Part shown: piece by piece, positions 1 through 8,143 of the stretch
How positions within the stretch are numbered: position 1 is the first letter of the stretch
How the letters are laid out: every line of letters starts with the position of its first letter
Assembly: GCA_003240755.1 (NCBI GenBank)
Contig: QFNF01000011.1
Location: forward strand, 40,879 to 104,878
Direction: 5' to 3'
DNA length: 64,000 nucleotides
Origin: Sphingomonas hengshuiensis
GTDB lineage: Bacteria > Pseudomonadota > Alphaproteobacteria > Sphingomonadales > Sphingomonadaceae
The notes under the pieces: model-generated
The model's input: the letters and a program-made list of their open reading frames with translations, nothing else
Told to the model about the DNA's origin: nothing
Databases searched by the model: none
Position numbers and translations under genes: made by a program

Positions 1-4
1 GGGG

Positions 5-1924
5 GGGGTGATCCCCGCGGGGGCGGGGGAGACAGCGCCCCGTTCGTGCCGATCGTAATCGCCGAGGGGTGATCCCCGCGGGGGCGGGGGAGACGCTGTC
101 CGCCCCGCCGCTGATCGACACGAAATGGGGTGATCCCCGCGGGGGCGGGGGAGACAGGGCGCCATTCGCCGCGATGGAAAGGAGCGCGGGGTGATCCCCG
201 CGGGGGCGGGGGAGACACCCCGGCCGCTCTCATGGGGGCGTCATAGCGGGGGTGATCCCCGCGGGGGCGGGGGAGACGATTGCGCGCGGTGGGGGATCAG
301 CCCCGCCGCGGGGTGATCCCCGCGGGGGCGGGGGAGACGTCAAGCGCGCGGGCAAAGCATCCGTCGCGCAAGGGTGATCCCCGCGGGGGCGGGGGAGACG
401 CATAATTTGAGTAGCGATAGACCGCAAGTTGGGGGTGATCCCCGCGGGGGCGGGGGAGACACCGGCACGATCAAGGGCGTGTCGGTGACGGAGGGGTGAT
501 CCCCGCGGGGGCGGGGGAGACCGGAGCCGGACAGCGGCAACGGCAGCGTTTCAAGGGTGATCCCCGCGGGGGCGGGGGAGACGCCGAGCTGGGTCACAAG
601 CCTTGCACGAAGGGGGGGTGATCCCCGCGGGGGCGGGGGAGACTTCGAGGGCCGGTGGCAGGACACGTTCGGCACGGGGTGATCCCCGCGGGGGCGGGGG
701 AGACTAGAACGGCTGAAATCTGCGCTCCCCTTCGCCGGGGTGATCCCCGCGGGGGCGGGGGAGACTTCGAGGGCCGGTGGCAGGACACGTTCGGCACGGG
801 GTGATCCCCGCTGGGGCGGGGGAGACTAGAACGGCTGAAATCTGCGCTCCCCTTCGCCGGGGTGATCCCCGCGGGGGCGGGGGAGACGACCCATTCCGCC
901 TTGAAGCCCTGCCAGCCGCGGGGTGATCCCCGCGGGGGCGGGGGAGACCCGAAGCGCGACGACGGCGCTGGCGGTCATCTGGGGTGATCCCCGCGGGGGC
1001 GGGGGAGACGCATACGCGCGGGCCGCGAAGGTCCTCGACCTGGGGTGATCCCCGCGGGGGCGGGGGAGACTTCCAACGAGTAGGATCGGCATCGCCGCTA
1101 TTGGGGTGATCCCCGCGGGGGCGGGGGAGACGTTACAGTTGCGGGACCGCCCGTGTAATTCATGGGGTGATCCCCGCGGGGGCGGGGGAGACGCAAGCGG
1201 TGTCGAAAGCCGTTCACCGCTCGTGGGGTGATCCCCGCGGGGGCGGGGGAGACTGCGACCTGTGCTTCCTGAAAAAGCGCGCGTCGGGGTGATCCCCGCG
1301 GGGGCGGGGGAGACCTGAGCGAACGGCGCGCTGCGTGAACCGCCTTGGGGTGATCCCCGCGGGGGCGGGGGAGACCAGCCGCCGACCTGTTCGGGCGACA
1401 TCGTCGGGGGGTGATCCCCGCGGGGGCGGGGGAGACTCGAGCGCCGGCTTCGGTGCCACGAAGTCGACGGGGTGATCCCCGCGGGGGCGGGGGAGACGCA
1501 TGTCTAAGACGCTCGGCTCGATCCTGACCGGGGTGATCCCCGCGGGGGCGGGGGAGACCACCTGGAAGCCGGTTCCATTGCGTCGAGCGCGGGGTGATCC
1601 CCGCGGGGGCGGGGGAGACGCGGCAGGCGTTGCCTCATTCATCCGCGCCCAGGGGTGATCCCCGCGGGGGCGGGGGAGACGGACGGTCGGCATCCGCGAC
1701 ATGGCTGAGCTGGGGGTGATCCCCGCGGGGGCGGGGGAGACTGTGCATAAGCGCCTGAAGGGGCTGCAAACCAGGGGTGATCCCCGCGGGGGCGGGGGAG
1801 ACTGGCCGGAACCGCAATCCTCGACAGTCGTGGCGGGGTGATCCCCGCGGGGGCGGGGGAGACACAAGGGCGGTCCCCGCGATCCAGTCGCCCCAGGGGT
1901 GATCCCCGCGGGGGCGGGGGAGAC
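5..1924 (-). CRISPR. Type I-E CRISPR array, 32 repeats, 31 full spacers
   Basis: Repeats recur at exactly 61-nt intervals from 5 to 1924: a 28-nt conserved core plus one junction base, with 32-nt spacers. Bases 1-4 belong to a further spacer, so the array continues beyond the window. In transcript (minus) orientation the repeat begins GTCTCCCCCGCCCC and ends GCGGGGATCACCC. It can fold into a 6-bp CCCCGC/GCGGGG stem with a CCCC loop, and cleavage after the stem would leave an 8-nt AUCACCCC handle, as expected for Cas6e. Orientation is set by cas2 and the leader at the right end. The junction base (plus-strand position 1 of each 29-nt unit) is G in 30 repeats and A in two (371, 554). One repeat (798-826) carries an internal substitution at 812. 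Two spacers occur twice. Otherwise the repeats are identical, so the array looks maintained. Confidence 0.99.
644..887 (-). repeat. 122-bp tandem duplication of two spacer-repeat units
   Basis: The spacer at 644-675 is identical to the one at 766-797, and the spacer at 705-736 is identical to the one at 827-858. The whole block 644-765 is thus repeated as 766-887. The only difference is one base in the middle repeat of the second copy (G to T at 812 on the plus strand). That base falls in the predicted hairpin loop, next to the stem, so Cas6e processing should be retained. Recombination or slippage between repeats is the simplest cause, because independent acquisition would not reproduce two neighbours in order. 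Confidence 0.97.
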
Positions 1925-2020
1925 TCTTGGGATTAAGATGTTCAACTTGTTCGGGTTGTTGGAGACGCCTTGCACGCGTCAGTTTGTTTACGATGTCAAA
2001 GACCTGCCTGCAACGCCGCT
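1925..2020 (-). promoter_or_regulatory. CRISPR leader with candidate promoter
   Basis: This 96-bp stretch between the cas2 stop and the first repeat is visibly more AT-rich than its surroundings, as leaders are. On the minus strand it carries a perfect TTGACA (plus-strand 1994-1999), a plausible -35 box for the pre-crRNA. No good -10 hexamer is seen 16-18 bp further on, so the promoter assignment is tentative. No clear IHF consensus was recognised. Confidence 0.7.
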
Positions 2021-2350
2021 TCAGCCGGTCGGCTGTTGCGGACCGTTGCGGGAGGAGAGGGCGCGGCGGACCAGCAGGATTCCGTCGTGCGAAACCACGT
2101 CCTTGGGCGGTTCGCCCAGCACCGATAGCCCGAGCCCGCCGGCGGACGCCGGCTCGGCCCAGCACATCACGATGCTGCCGCGGCGCAGGCGGGCGTGCCA
2201 TTCCTCGACCACCGTCCAGACGCGGCCGCGCACGCCCGCGCTCATCCTCGGCTGGGCATAGACGCCGGGTGCCAGTTCGAGCATCGCCGAGCCGAGAAAG
2301 CCGCGATAGCGATCCTCGACATCGCGGGTGATGACGACGGTCAGCGGCAT
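2021..2350 (-). CDS. cas2e: CRISPR-associated endoribonuclease Cas2e
   Basis: This 109-aa protein has the type I-E Cas2 N-terminus, with TRDVEDRYRGFL followed by PGVYAQPRMSAGVRGRVW. It is the structural dimer of the Cas1-Cas2 integrase that captures spacers. It is slightly longer than the E. coli protein because of a C-terminal tail (about residues 88-109). The ATG overlaps the cas1 TGA as ATGA, so the two are translationally coupled. It is the last gene of the train and abuts the leader. The family assignment is firm. Any nuclease activity of its own is not implied, because Cas2e acts mainly as a scaffold. Confidence 0.96.
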   Translation of the reverse strand: MPLTVVITRDVEDRYRGFLGSAMLELAPGVYAQPRMSAGVRGRVWTVVEEWHARLRRGSIVMCWAEPASAGGLGLSVLGEPPKDVVSHDGILLVRRALSSRNGPQQPTG

Positions 2351-3261
2351 CAGGTCGCCACCCCCGCCCCCGCACCCGTGTCCGCCACAACCGCCGCTTC
2401 GCCGGGCATCAGCAGCGTCTTGATCCGGTCGATCATGCCCGGGATCACGCTGCGCTGGCGGAACAGCAGCGCCGCGCGCTTGCGCACCAGCCGTTCGATC
2501 GGCGCGGCGCCCCGCCCGCGCGCCTCGCGCACCGCGCCGAAGGCGATGTCGAGCAGCACGTCGTGGCGATAGAGGTCGGCGATGTCGAGCACGAAGCTCT
2601 GCCCCGAATCCTCGTGGACGAAGCCGAGCTGCGGGATCGCGCCGGTCGCCGCCACCGCGACCGCCGCGGCGGCGGTCATCGCCGACCCGGCATGGTTGAT
2701 CGCTTGGTTCGCGAGGTCGCCCCCTTCCGGGTTCTCGCGGTCGTAGCGGCGCCCGTTCCACACGATGCCATGGCGTTCGGCGGCCATGACATAGGCACGC
2801 TTGATCCGCGCGCCCTCCTGACCCCGCAGCACGGTGATGTCGCGCGTCCGCACGATCTGTCCGAAGCGCATCGCATACATCGCGCGCGCGGTTTCCATGC
2901 GCAGCTTCGGATCGGACCAGCGCCGCACCTGCGCCCGCGCCAGCGCCGAACTGTCGGGCATCAGCGGCGGCGCGGTATAGAAACGGACCGCCCCGTCGCC
3001 GATCGCCGCCAGCGCACAGCCGTGCCGCGCCAGCAGCCGCAGCGCATCGTGCGTCACGCTGGACCCCGGCCCCAGCAGCACGATCGAGATGGCGTGATAG
3101 GGGATCTGATAGTCGCCCGCGCCCAGCGCCCCGCCACCGGCGGTGACGAAGCGCAGGCAGCCATCCTCCACCTCCAGCCGGCCACGGTCGAGCCAGACCA
3201 GCCCCTGCCGGTCGGCATGCGGTATCCGCGCCTTTTCGAGGCCGAGGCGCCCCGAGAGCAT
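2350..3261 (-). CDS. cas1e: CRISPR integrase Cas1e
   Basis: This 303-aa protein matches the usual length of type I-E Cas1. It is the catalytic subunit of the adaptation complex, joining prespacers to the leader-end repeat. The metal-binding set is visible and correctly spaced: E149 in RGQEGARIK, H216 in FVHEDSG, D226 and D229 in VLDIADLYR (E. coli E141, H208, D218, D221). The ATG at 3261 shares one base with the TAA of cas6e (TAATG), and its stop overlaps cas2e. The frame stays open far upstream, but the N-terminus MLSGRLGLEKARIPHADRQG is the family start, so the shorter form was chosen. Confidence 0.97.
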   Translation of the reverse strand: MLSGRLGLEKARIPHADRQGLVWLDRGRLEVEDGCLRFVTAGGGALGAGDYQIPYHAISIVLLGPGSSVTHDALRLLARHGCALAAIGDGAVRFYTAPPLMPDSSALARAQVRRWSDPKLRMETARAMYAMRFGQIVRTRDITVLRGQEGARIKRAYVMAAERHGIVWNGRRYDRENPEGGDLANQAINHAGSAMTAAAAVAVAATGAIPQLGFVHEDSGQSFVLDIADLYRHDVLLDIAFGAVREARGRGAAPIERLVRKRAALLFRQRSVIPGMIDRIKTLLMPGEAAVVADTGAGAGVAT

Positions 3262-4028
3262 TATGCGCGGCCGGGCGGGGCGAGCAGCAGCATGCCATAG
3301 CCGAACCCGCCATGGCGCCCGACCCCGCGCGCCAGCAGCGCGGCGAAGGCGGCGGGATCGGCGACGGTCAGGGTGCCGCCGAGCAGCGCGTCCGGCCCCT
3401 CGACCCGCCGGGTACGGCGTCCTTCGCTGCGATGCGTGTTGCGCAGGGTGCGGGTGCGGCGGAAGTGGCGCAGGTCGGCATGGTCGAGCGTCGCGGCATC
3501 GGCGAGGCGCCTGGCGAGCCAGTCGATATAGACCGCCGCGCGATCGACCGTGTCGGGGTCGCCGCCATCGCGGGCGACGCGTTCGCGCGCCGCGTGGTTG
3601 GCGTCGATCTCGCCCGCGCCGGGCAGCCACGCACCGGCGCGCTCGCGGCGTGCCGCCTTGACGGCCTTGCCGAAGCGGACCACCGGGCGCACCCGGACCT
3701 CGAACCCGTACCGTGCACCTGCGCGCCACGCCGCCGGCATCGCCTGCAGCCGGGGTTCGCCGTCGAACACCGCCGCCAGCCCCGTATCGACAGCGGGCAG
3801 CGCGGCGGCGTCGTCGAACCCTGCGCGATCCTGCACATAGCCCAGCAGGTGCGGTCCCGATCCATGGTCGGGCAGGAAGCGGAACGGACGCGGCGCGGCA
3901 TCCCCGAACCGGGCGACCAGCGCGGCGTGGAGCGCATAGCCGAAATCGTCGTCGCCCAGCCGGCGTTCGACCGCGAAGCCGGCCAGCGCGCGCACGTCGA
4001 TGGCGATGCGGGCAAGGTGCAGCGTCAT
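3261..4028 (-). CDS. cas6e: crRNA-processing endoribonuclease Cas6e (CasE)
   Basis: This 255-aa RAMP protein cuts the pre-crRNA at the base of the repeat hairpin and stays bound as the head of Cascade. Visible features are the N-terminal ferredoxin-like start MTLHLARIAIDVRAL and a Y31-x-x-H34 pair (GYALHAAL) spaced like the catalytic Tyr/His of the family. The C-terminal glycine-rich loop HGGFGYGMLLLAPPGRA is also typical. The ATG overlaps the cas5e TGA as ATGA, which fixes the start against a longer open frame reaching 4175. The GC-rich 6-bp stem of the local repeat is its expected substrate. Confidence 0.94.
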   Translation of the reverse strand: MTLHLARIAIDVRALAGFAVERRLGDDDFGYALHAALVARFGDAAPRPFRFLPDHGSGPHLLGYVQDRAGFDDAAALPAVDTGLAAVFDGEPRLQAMPAAWRAGARYGFEVRVRPVVRFGKAVKAARRERAGAWLPGAGEIDANHAARERVARDGGDPDTVDRAAVYIDWLARRLADAATLDHADLRHFRRTRTLRNTHRSEGRRTRRVEGPDALLGGTLTVADPAAFAALLARGVGRHGGFGYGMLLLAPPGRA

Positions 4029-4756
4029 GGCGTTACCAGCGGCCAGTCGAGCCGGCCATGGACCACCCGGCGCAGCCCGGCATGCACCCCGGCGGGCCAG
4101 TGGCGTTCGTCGGTCAGTTCCTGCGTCTGCGTGCCGTGCGCGACGACGCCGCCGGTCGGTTCGCCGAACGGCCATTGCGCGCGGATGCTGGCGGGGCGGG
4201 GCAGCTCCATTTTCCCGAACCCCAGCGCCAGCGCATCGGGAATGGTATCGGCCGCCACCACGCCCAGCAGCAGCGGACGCGACGGCACGAACGGCTTGCG
4301 GCCGAGGAACAGCGGGCGTTCGGGGCGGGTCAGCGCCGCTGCCAGCGTGTCGAGGGTCGGGGCGTCGTCGGCGGGCGACAGGCGACAGGCGATGAGGACG
4401 CGGGTGTCGGCGTCCATGTCGCGGTAGCGGATATGCGGCGATTTATAGGTGTCGGCACCGCCGGCGCGCCCCTCCACCCGGCCGCGCGTGGTCCAGCCGC
4501 GATCGGCGGCGCCCAGTTGCGCGGTCTGGAATTCGCGTTCGCGTCGCCCTTCGCCGACGCGGGCCGATCCGATCGTCAGCCGCGCCTGCAACGCGGCATG
4601 CGCGTCGACATCGTAGCGTTCCCAGCCGAGCGCATTGGCGAACAGCCCGGCGACCATCGATTTCGCCGGAAAGTCGCGCACCACGCCGTACGCATCGACC
4701 AGATCGCCGCCGAAGCTCATCAACGGCGCGTCGCAATCGAGCAGCAGGTGTTTCAC
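4025..4756 (-). CDS. cas5e: Cascade subunit Cas5e (CasD)
   Basis: This 243-aa RAMP protein caps the 5-prime handle of the crRNA in Cascade. Typical stretches are DAPLMSFGG near residues 9-17, RDFPAKSMVAGLFANALGW about residues 27-45, and LGRKPFVPSRP around residue 155. I chose the GTG at 4756 because it overlaps the cas7e stop as GTGA, the pattern used throughout this operon, and puts the conserved KHLLLDCDAPL at the N-terminus. An in-frame ATG at 4789 would add eleven Gly/Pro/Arg residues with no family counterpart. The stop overlaps the cas6e start. Confidence 0.94.
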   Translation of the reverse strand: MKHLLLDCDAPLMSFGGDLVDAYGVVRDFPAKSMVAGLFANALGWERYDVDAHAALQARLTIGSARVGEGRREREFQTAQLGAADRGWTTRGRVEGRAGGADTYKSPHIRYRDMDADTRVLIACRLSPADDAPTLDTLAAALTRPERPLFLGRKPFVPSRPLLLGVVAADTIPDALALGFGKMELPRPASIRAQWPFGEPTGGVVAHGTQTQELTDERHWPAGVHAGLRRVVHGRLDWPLVTP

Positions 4757-5988
4757 GCGCGGGCGTCCCGGACGACCTGGCCCGCCCATGCGGCGAGTTC
4801 GCGCAGGCTGCCATTGGCAACTTCCGGTACGGCCATGTCGGGCAGGGCGGCGAGCCGGCGGGCCTCGCCGGTTTCGTACATCCTGTCGAGTTCGGCGAGG
4901 TGCCCGGCCATCGCCTGCGCGGTCCGATGACCGAGCGAGCGGTTGGAGCCGCGATCCTCCGTCGCGATCGCATCGCGGAACGCGTTGGCCAGCGTGCGCG
5001 GCTGGCGGTCGCCGGCCTCGACCAGCACCAGTTCGGCGCGGCTATAGGGTGCGGTCGATCCCTTTTTCGCGCCGGGCGAGATTTCGGCGACGAGGTGGAC
5101 GAGATGCTCGACCACCTGCGCGGCCAGCGCCCGGTCGTGGTCGCCGGTCCAGTCGCGGCGGTCGCAGCCGGTCAGGTTCGACACCAGCAACGGCACATCG
5201 ACGACGACATAGCCATAATAGAGGCCCGAGGTCAGTTCGGTGTCGAACACGCCCGCCGCGCCGGCATCGTCGTCCTTGACGGGCAGGTCGTCGACGACCG
5301 TGAAATAGTCGGTTTCGGTCTGCAATGCATGGACGGTGAAGGCATGGGCGACATGGATCGCGGCGTCGCGGTTCGCCCTGGTGTCGCTCGTCACCATGCG
5401 ACCGAACAGCGCCGCTTCAAGACTTGGTGCGAGCGCATTCTGTTCACGAAGCTGCTTCAGATTTCCCTTTTGATCGCGTTCCTTCGCCCATGCTTCGATC
5501 AGAGACTTGGCTTCTTTGGGGTCGGTGGTTTGTGCCGCGACCATTTCCGCCTGCTGGCGGAGGTATTCGAGTTCGTTGCGGCCCAGTAGCAGGGCCTGTC
5601 GTTCTCGCACGCTGGCCGACGTTCCGTCATAAAGCTTCGATTTATCGCCGTAGATGGTCTTGAGCAAAGCAAGCTCGATGGCATCGACAAGCTCCTTCGC
5701 ATGCGTTTCCCGCAACGCGGCAGTTACACGTTGCTCGATCGCGAATTTGCTACGCAACCCCTCGACACCGTTCTGCTTCGCCAGTTCGTGCAATGCACGC
5801 GGATCGTCGGCCATGCGCCAATGGCGTTTCAGGCATTGCGACGACACCCGCGTGCGGGTGGCGGTGCCGAAGGGCAGGCGCTTGGCAAGGCCGGCATCGT
5901 CGCGGTTGAGCAGCGCGCCGGGCCATGCGGCAAGGAAATGGATCTGGATGAATTTCGGCACGATGCCGTCGGTTGCGGTGGTCGTCAT
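4753..5988 (-). CDS. cas7e: Cascade backbone subunit Cas7e (CasC)
   Basis: This 411-aa protein polymerises along the crRNA spacer to form the Cascade backbone. The diagnostic N-terminal motifs are FIQIHFLAAWPGALLNRDD (residues 13-31) and RTRVSSQCLKRHWR (residues 45-58). It is somewhat longer than the roughly 360-aa E. coli protein; the extra length appears to lie in the Lys/Gln-rich middle (about residues 120-190). The ATG at 5988 has a GAGGGG ribosome site about eight bases upstream, in the 14-nt gap after cse2. This stronger local site fits the need for six copies per complex. The reading frame extends upstream to 6123 but lacks family similarity there. Confidence 0.96.
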   Translation of the reverse strand: MTTTATDGIVPKFIQIHFLAAWPGALLNRDDAGLAKRLPFGTATRTRVSSQCLKRHWRMADDPRALHELAKQNGVEGLRSKFAIEQRVTAALRETHAKELVDAIELALLKTIYGDKSKLYDGTSASVRERQALLLGRNELEYLRQQAEMVAAQTTDPKEAKSLIEAWAKERDQKGNLKQLREQNALAPSLEAALFGRMVTSDTRANRDAAIHVAHAFTVHALQTETDYFTVVDDLPVKDDDAGAAGVFDTELTSGLYYGYVVVDVPLLVSNLTGCDRRDWTGDHDRALAAQVVEHLVHLVAEISPGAKKGSTAPYSRAELVLVEAGDRQPRTLANAFRDAIATEDRGSNRSLGHRTAQAMAGHLAELDRMYETGEARRLAALPDMAVPEVANGSLRELAAWAGQVVRDARA

Positions 5989-6002
5989 GCGAAATCCCCT
6001 CG

Positions 6003-6563
6003 TTACGGTCGCGCCGGTGCGGCGGAATGTCTGGCCTGCGCGGCGTAATAATGCCGCGCCATGCGCAGCCGGGCGGCGTCGGATTTGACCGGATCGCCGC
6101 CCAGCAGGTGATAGAGGTCCCACAGGTTCACGGCCAGGCGTTCCCGCGACAGGATGCGGACGGCGAGGGCCAGTTGGTCGCCCAGCGCCTCCCCCCGGCT
6201 GGCGAGCAGCCGGAGCAGGCGCTTTTCCGAAAAGCCCGCTTCGAACAGCGCGGCCCCGACCCCGCGCCGTTCGTCATGCGGGTAGAGCGCGGCGGTGCCC
6301 GACAACAGCCCGGCGAAATGGCCGATCAGGCGCAACCGGGGCCAGTCGTCCCTGATCCGCGATTCCGGCACGTCCGCCCGGAGCAGCGTCTTGATCGCGA
6401 CGGCATCGGCGCCCGGCGACCTCGTCAGTTCCATGCGGCGCAGCGCGGCGCGATCGCCGCTCGACATGCCGTGCATCTGTCGCGAGATCGACGTCATCCA
6501 GTCGTCGGGCGGTGGTGCGCTCGCCGGGGTGGCGCCGGCGGCGGCGGCGGGGTTACTCGCCAT
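6003..6563 (-). CDS. cse2: Cascade small subunit Cse2 (CasB)
   Basis: This 186-aa, mostly helical, Arg-rich protein sits in the Cse2 position, between cse1 and cas7e. Cse2 dimers line the belly of Cascade and stabilise the R-loop. The C-terminal third (LAVRILSRERLAVNLWDLYHLL onward) matches the family's expected helical pattern. The first 20 residues are Ala/Pro-rich and probably disordered. The ATG at 6563 lies inside the end of cse1 (11-nt overlap). Small subunits diverge strongly, so the call rests on position, size and the C-terminal pattern together. Confidence 0.88.
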   Translation of the reverse strand: MASNPAAAAGATPASAPPPDDWMTSISRQMHGMSSGDRAALRRMELTRSPGADAVAIKTLLRADVPESRIRDDWPRLRLIGHFAGLLSGTAALYPHDERRGVGAALFEAGFSEKRLLRLLASRGEALGDQLALAVRILSRERLAVNLWDLYHLLGGDPVKSDAARLRMARHYYAAQARHSAAPARP

Positions 6564-8073
6564 ATTCGGCCTCCTCGACCCATTTCTTCATTTCATGGTG
6601 GAGCAGCGATCCGGCGCGGGCGCGGGCCGGAACCCGGCGAACCTCGGTGCCCGGTGCCGCCTGGGCGGCGGTGGCGAACACGTCGCCGGCGATGTCGCGT
6701 AGCGTGATCCGCCAATCCTTGCGGTGATTGTCGTCGGTCGCGGCGACTTCGGCCCAGAAGGGCGCGTCGAAGAAGATCGCATCGACCGCGTCGTTGAAGC
6801 GGGCGAGCCAGCGTTCGGTCTTCTTCCTGGCGGAATCATCGTCCAGCCGGGCACGCTCCGGGCCGCCCTGTACCAGCGAGATCAGCGCGCGGCCGAGGCG
6901 GCGGCTGGCCTCGAACCCTTCGTCGGCGCGCTTGCGGGCGACTTCGCCGATACGCTCGATCGCGATCGGGCGGCCATCGGCGTCGCGGCGCGCGCCATGG
7001 GTGCGGATGGTGCGGCGGTGCAGTCCCTCGGTCTTGCCCTGCCCGCGCACCAGCGCCGCCGCGACGATCGACAGGCCGTCGGGGGCGTCGGCCGGGTCGG
7101 CATGGGCGAGCGGGGGCAGCGTGATCTTGGTCTTGTCGAGCAGGTTCGCCATCTGGCGATAGCCGAAGCCGGCGCCGGTCGGGGTGACGCTGACTTTCAG
7201 ACCGTAGGTTTCACTGTCCTTTTTCGTGTCGATCGTCAGCGGCGCCCATGGATCAAGGGTGTTGCCGCCAAGTTTCTTGTAAGCGACGCGAGATACTTTC
7301 GATCCTGCCGTAGCCGCGGCCACGTTACCTGTAGTCAGTCGGATCAACCGCACCCGGCGGCATATCTCGACATAGAGTTCGTCGAGCTTGTTGTAATCCA
7401 GCGACGATGTGCCGTCCCATGGCACGGTCCACAGCAGCGCCGTGCCGGTGCGGCGGGTCGGGCGGGCGCGGGCGTCGGCGACAAGGCGCTCGACATCGCG
7501 GCGAAAGGCGTCGCCCGCGCCGCCCGCCGGACGGAGGCCGAGGCTCATGCGGCTGGCGAACCCGCCATTCATCCGCGAGATGCCGTAATTGCCGGCGCCG
7601 AGAAACCCTTCGGTGGTCTGCAGCGTCACCAGCGCGAACAGCCAGTCCTCGTCGCCCGCGCCGACCATCCGCGCCTGTTTCAGGTCGTGATTCTTGGCGG
7701 TCACGAGCATGTCGAGCGCGTCGGGCGTGGGCAGGCGGTTTTTGTACGCCCCCTTGTCGGCCGGGGCGACCGTCGGCGGCTGGAGCAGCGCGGGTTTCGA
7801 CCAGTCGTCGACGACCAGTTCCCATGCCTCGGGCATGTCGGGGGTGAGCGCCAGCAGCAGGTCGCGCCATGCGGCCTCGCCCGCGGGCAGCGCGTCGGTG
7901 CCGGCATGGATCAGCGCGAGGGCGGCGACCTGTACCGTGAAGGCGTGCCACGGCTCGCGCTGGTGCGGGCGCAGCGCGGGGAAGCTCCACGCCTGTCCGC
8001 CGGCCAGTGCCGCGAACGCCGCGAACAGCGTGCCGCGATGGGTGTCGCCCGCTTCGTCATGCCATCCGATCAT
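6553..8073 (-). CDS. cse1: Cascade large subunit Cse1 (CasA)
   Basis: This 506-aa large subunit recognises the PAM and recruits Cas3. Visible family features are SFPALRPHQREPWHAF (about residues 30-45), TAKNHDLKQARM (residues 125-136) and GAGNYGISRMNGGF further on. I chose the ATG at 8073 because GGAGGGG stands five to six bases upstream. The frame stays open to 8169, with further GTG (8151) and TTG (8121) starts, but none has a good ribosome site. With this start the usual LTDPWIPV-like N-terminal strand is missing. It could be recovered only weakly from the TTG start, so the N-terminus deserves checking. A 70-nt gap separates it from drmB. Confidence 0.92.
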   Translation of the reverse strand: MIGWHDEAGDTHRGTLFAAFAALAGGQAWSFPALRPHQREPWHAFTVQVAALALIHAGTDALPAGEAAWRDLLLALTPDMPEAWELVVDDWSKPALLQPPTVAPADKGAYKNRLPTPDALDMLVTAKNHDLKQARMVGAGDEDWLFALVTLQTTEGFLGAGNYGISRMNGGFASRMSLGLRPAGGAGDAFRRDVERLVADARARPTRRTGTALLWTVPWDGTSSLDYNKLDELYVEICRRVRLIRLTTGNVAAATAGSKVSRVAYKKLGGNTLDPWAPLTIDTKKDSETYGLKVSVTPTGAGFGYRQMANLLDKTKITLPPLAHADPADAPDGLSIVAAALVRGQGKTEGLHRRTIRTHGARRDADGRPIAIERIGEVARKRADEGFEASRRLGRALISLVQGGPERARLDDDSARKKTERWLARFNDAVDAIFFDAPFWAEVAATDDNHRKDWRITLRDIAGDVFATAAQAAPGTEVRRVPARARAGSLLHHEMKKWVEEAEYGE

Positions 8074-8143
8074 CCGCCCCTCCACCGGCGGCAAGGGAGC
8101 CGGATCGCCGGCGTCCGTCAAGCGCGAATGCGGACCTGGGCGA

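Noticed and set aside
230-1975. Proline/arginine-rich reading frames across the CRISPR array
   Set aside because: They are translations of the repeat (PRPRGDHP and SPAPAGITP patterns every 61 nt) and carry no gene features.
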